From positions 1 through 6,029 of the forward strand of contig CACYDO010000150.1 of NCBI GenBank assembly GCA_902773165.1: a stretch of DNA of 6,029 nucleotides, read 5' to 3'. This document shows positions 5,955 through 6,029 of the stretch, piece by piece. Each line of letters opens with the position of its first letter. Within the stretch, counting starts at the first letter, position 1. The position numbers and the translations under genes were made by a program. This DNA comes from an uncultured Ruminococcus sp. (GTDB taxonomy: Bacteria > Bacillota > Clostridia > Oscillospirales > Acutalibacteraceae). The notes below the pieces were generated by a model that was given only the letters and a program-made list of their open reading frames with translations, was not told the DNA's origin and did no database searches.

Positions 5955-6029
5955 GGAATTGTGAGCGGCGACACGCCGCCGGAATTGTGAGCGGCGACAC
6001 GCCGCCGGAATTGTGAGCGGCGACACGCC
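5955..6029. repeat. 26-bp perfect tandem repeat with internal hairpins, running off the edge
   Basis: Two complete identical 26-bp units (5955-5980, 5981-6006) and 23 bases of a third (6007-6029) follow head to tail without spacers, and the array continues past the window. Each unit starts GGAATTGTGAGC and contains GCGGCG-ACA-CGCCGC, a perfect 6-bp GC-only stem with a 3-nt loop (5965-5979 in unit 1). The unit is about 69% GC, well above the surroundings. The + strand has one TGA per unit; the - strand has no stop codon in any frame. It is intergenic, 56 bp after nfo. Function unknown; a minisatellite or a chain of stable RNA hairpins are both possible. Confidence 0.92.

Noticed and set aside
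5955..6029. CRISPR array
   Set aside because: The units are contiguous and identical with no unique spacers, and no cas gene is present; this is a tandem repeat.
1..6029. A new defence, mobile or biosynthetic system
   Set aside because: The recognised genes are housekeeping or single surface proteins. There is no transposase, integrase, phage gene, toxin-antitoxin pair, RNA gene or inverted-repeat element boundary in the window.

Overview
The window looks like a chromosomal housekeeping stretch from a low-to-moderate GC Gram-positive bacterium, most likely a gut-type clostridium of the Ruminococcus/Oscillospiraceae kind. This is inferred from AGGAG-type ribosome sites at 7-9 nt, sigma-A promoters with extended -10 boxes, two lipoproteins with FSGC lipoboxes, clostridial-looking GpsA and ApeA proteins, and intrinsic terminators. 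No species can be named from the sequence alone. All supported genes are on the + strand.

Layout. Positions 1-98 are the tail of an unrecognised gene, closed by a hairpin terminator (122-160). A near-consensus promoter (171-199) follows. Its -10 box runs into a perfect 28-bp AT palindrome, and it drives a divergent glycerol-3-phosphate dehydrogenase (gpsA, 263-1231). Fifteen bases later comes a lipoprotein with a complete staphylococcal-nuclease domain (1247-1813). Next is a small, acidic, AT-rich orphan gene (1872-2222). A leucine-rich-repeat lipoprotein (2279-3355) follows and is closed by a strong terminator (3401-3442).

A second unit begins at an extended -10 promoter (3494-3499). It holds an M18 zinc aminopeptidase (apeA, 3617-5038) and endonuclease IV (nfo, 5068-5898), 29 bp apart. 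The last codons of nfo lie inside a hairpin that has a U-tract only on the - strand, which suggests a convergent gene beyond the right edge. The window ends in a 26-bp perfect tandem repeat (5955-6029, 2.9 copies visible), each complete unit holding a GC-rich hairpin.

How the genes relate. GpsA supplies glycerol-3-phosphate for phospholipids. The nuclease and LRR lipoproteins act at the outer face of the membrane. ApeA recycles peptides and Nfo repairs abasic sites in the cytoplasm. They share no obvious pathway. I see no defence, mobile or biosynthetic system. The least explained items are the terminal repeat array, the promoter palindrome and the orphan gene at 1872-2222.
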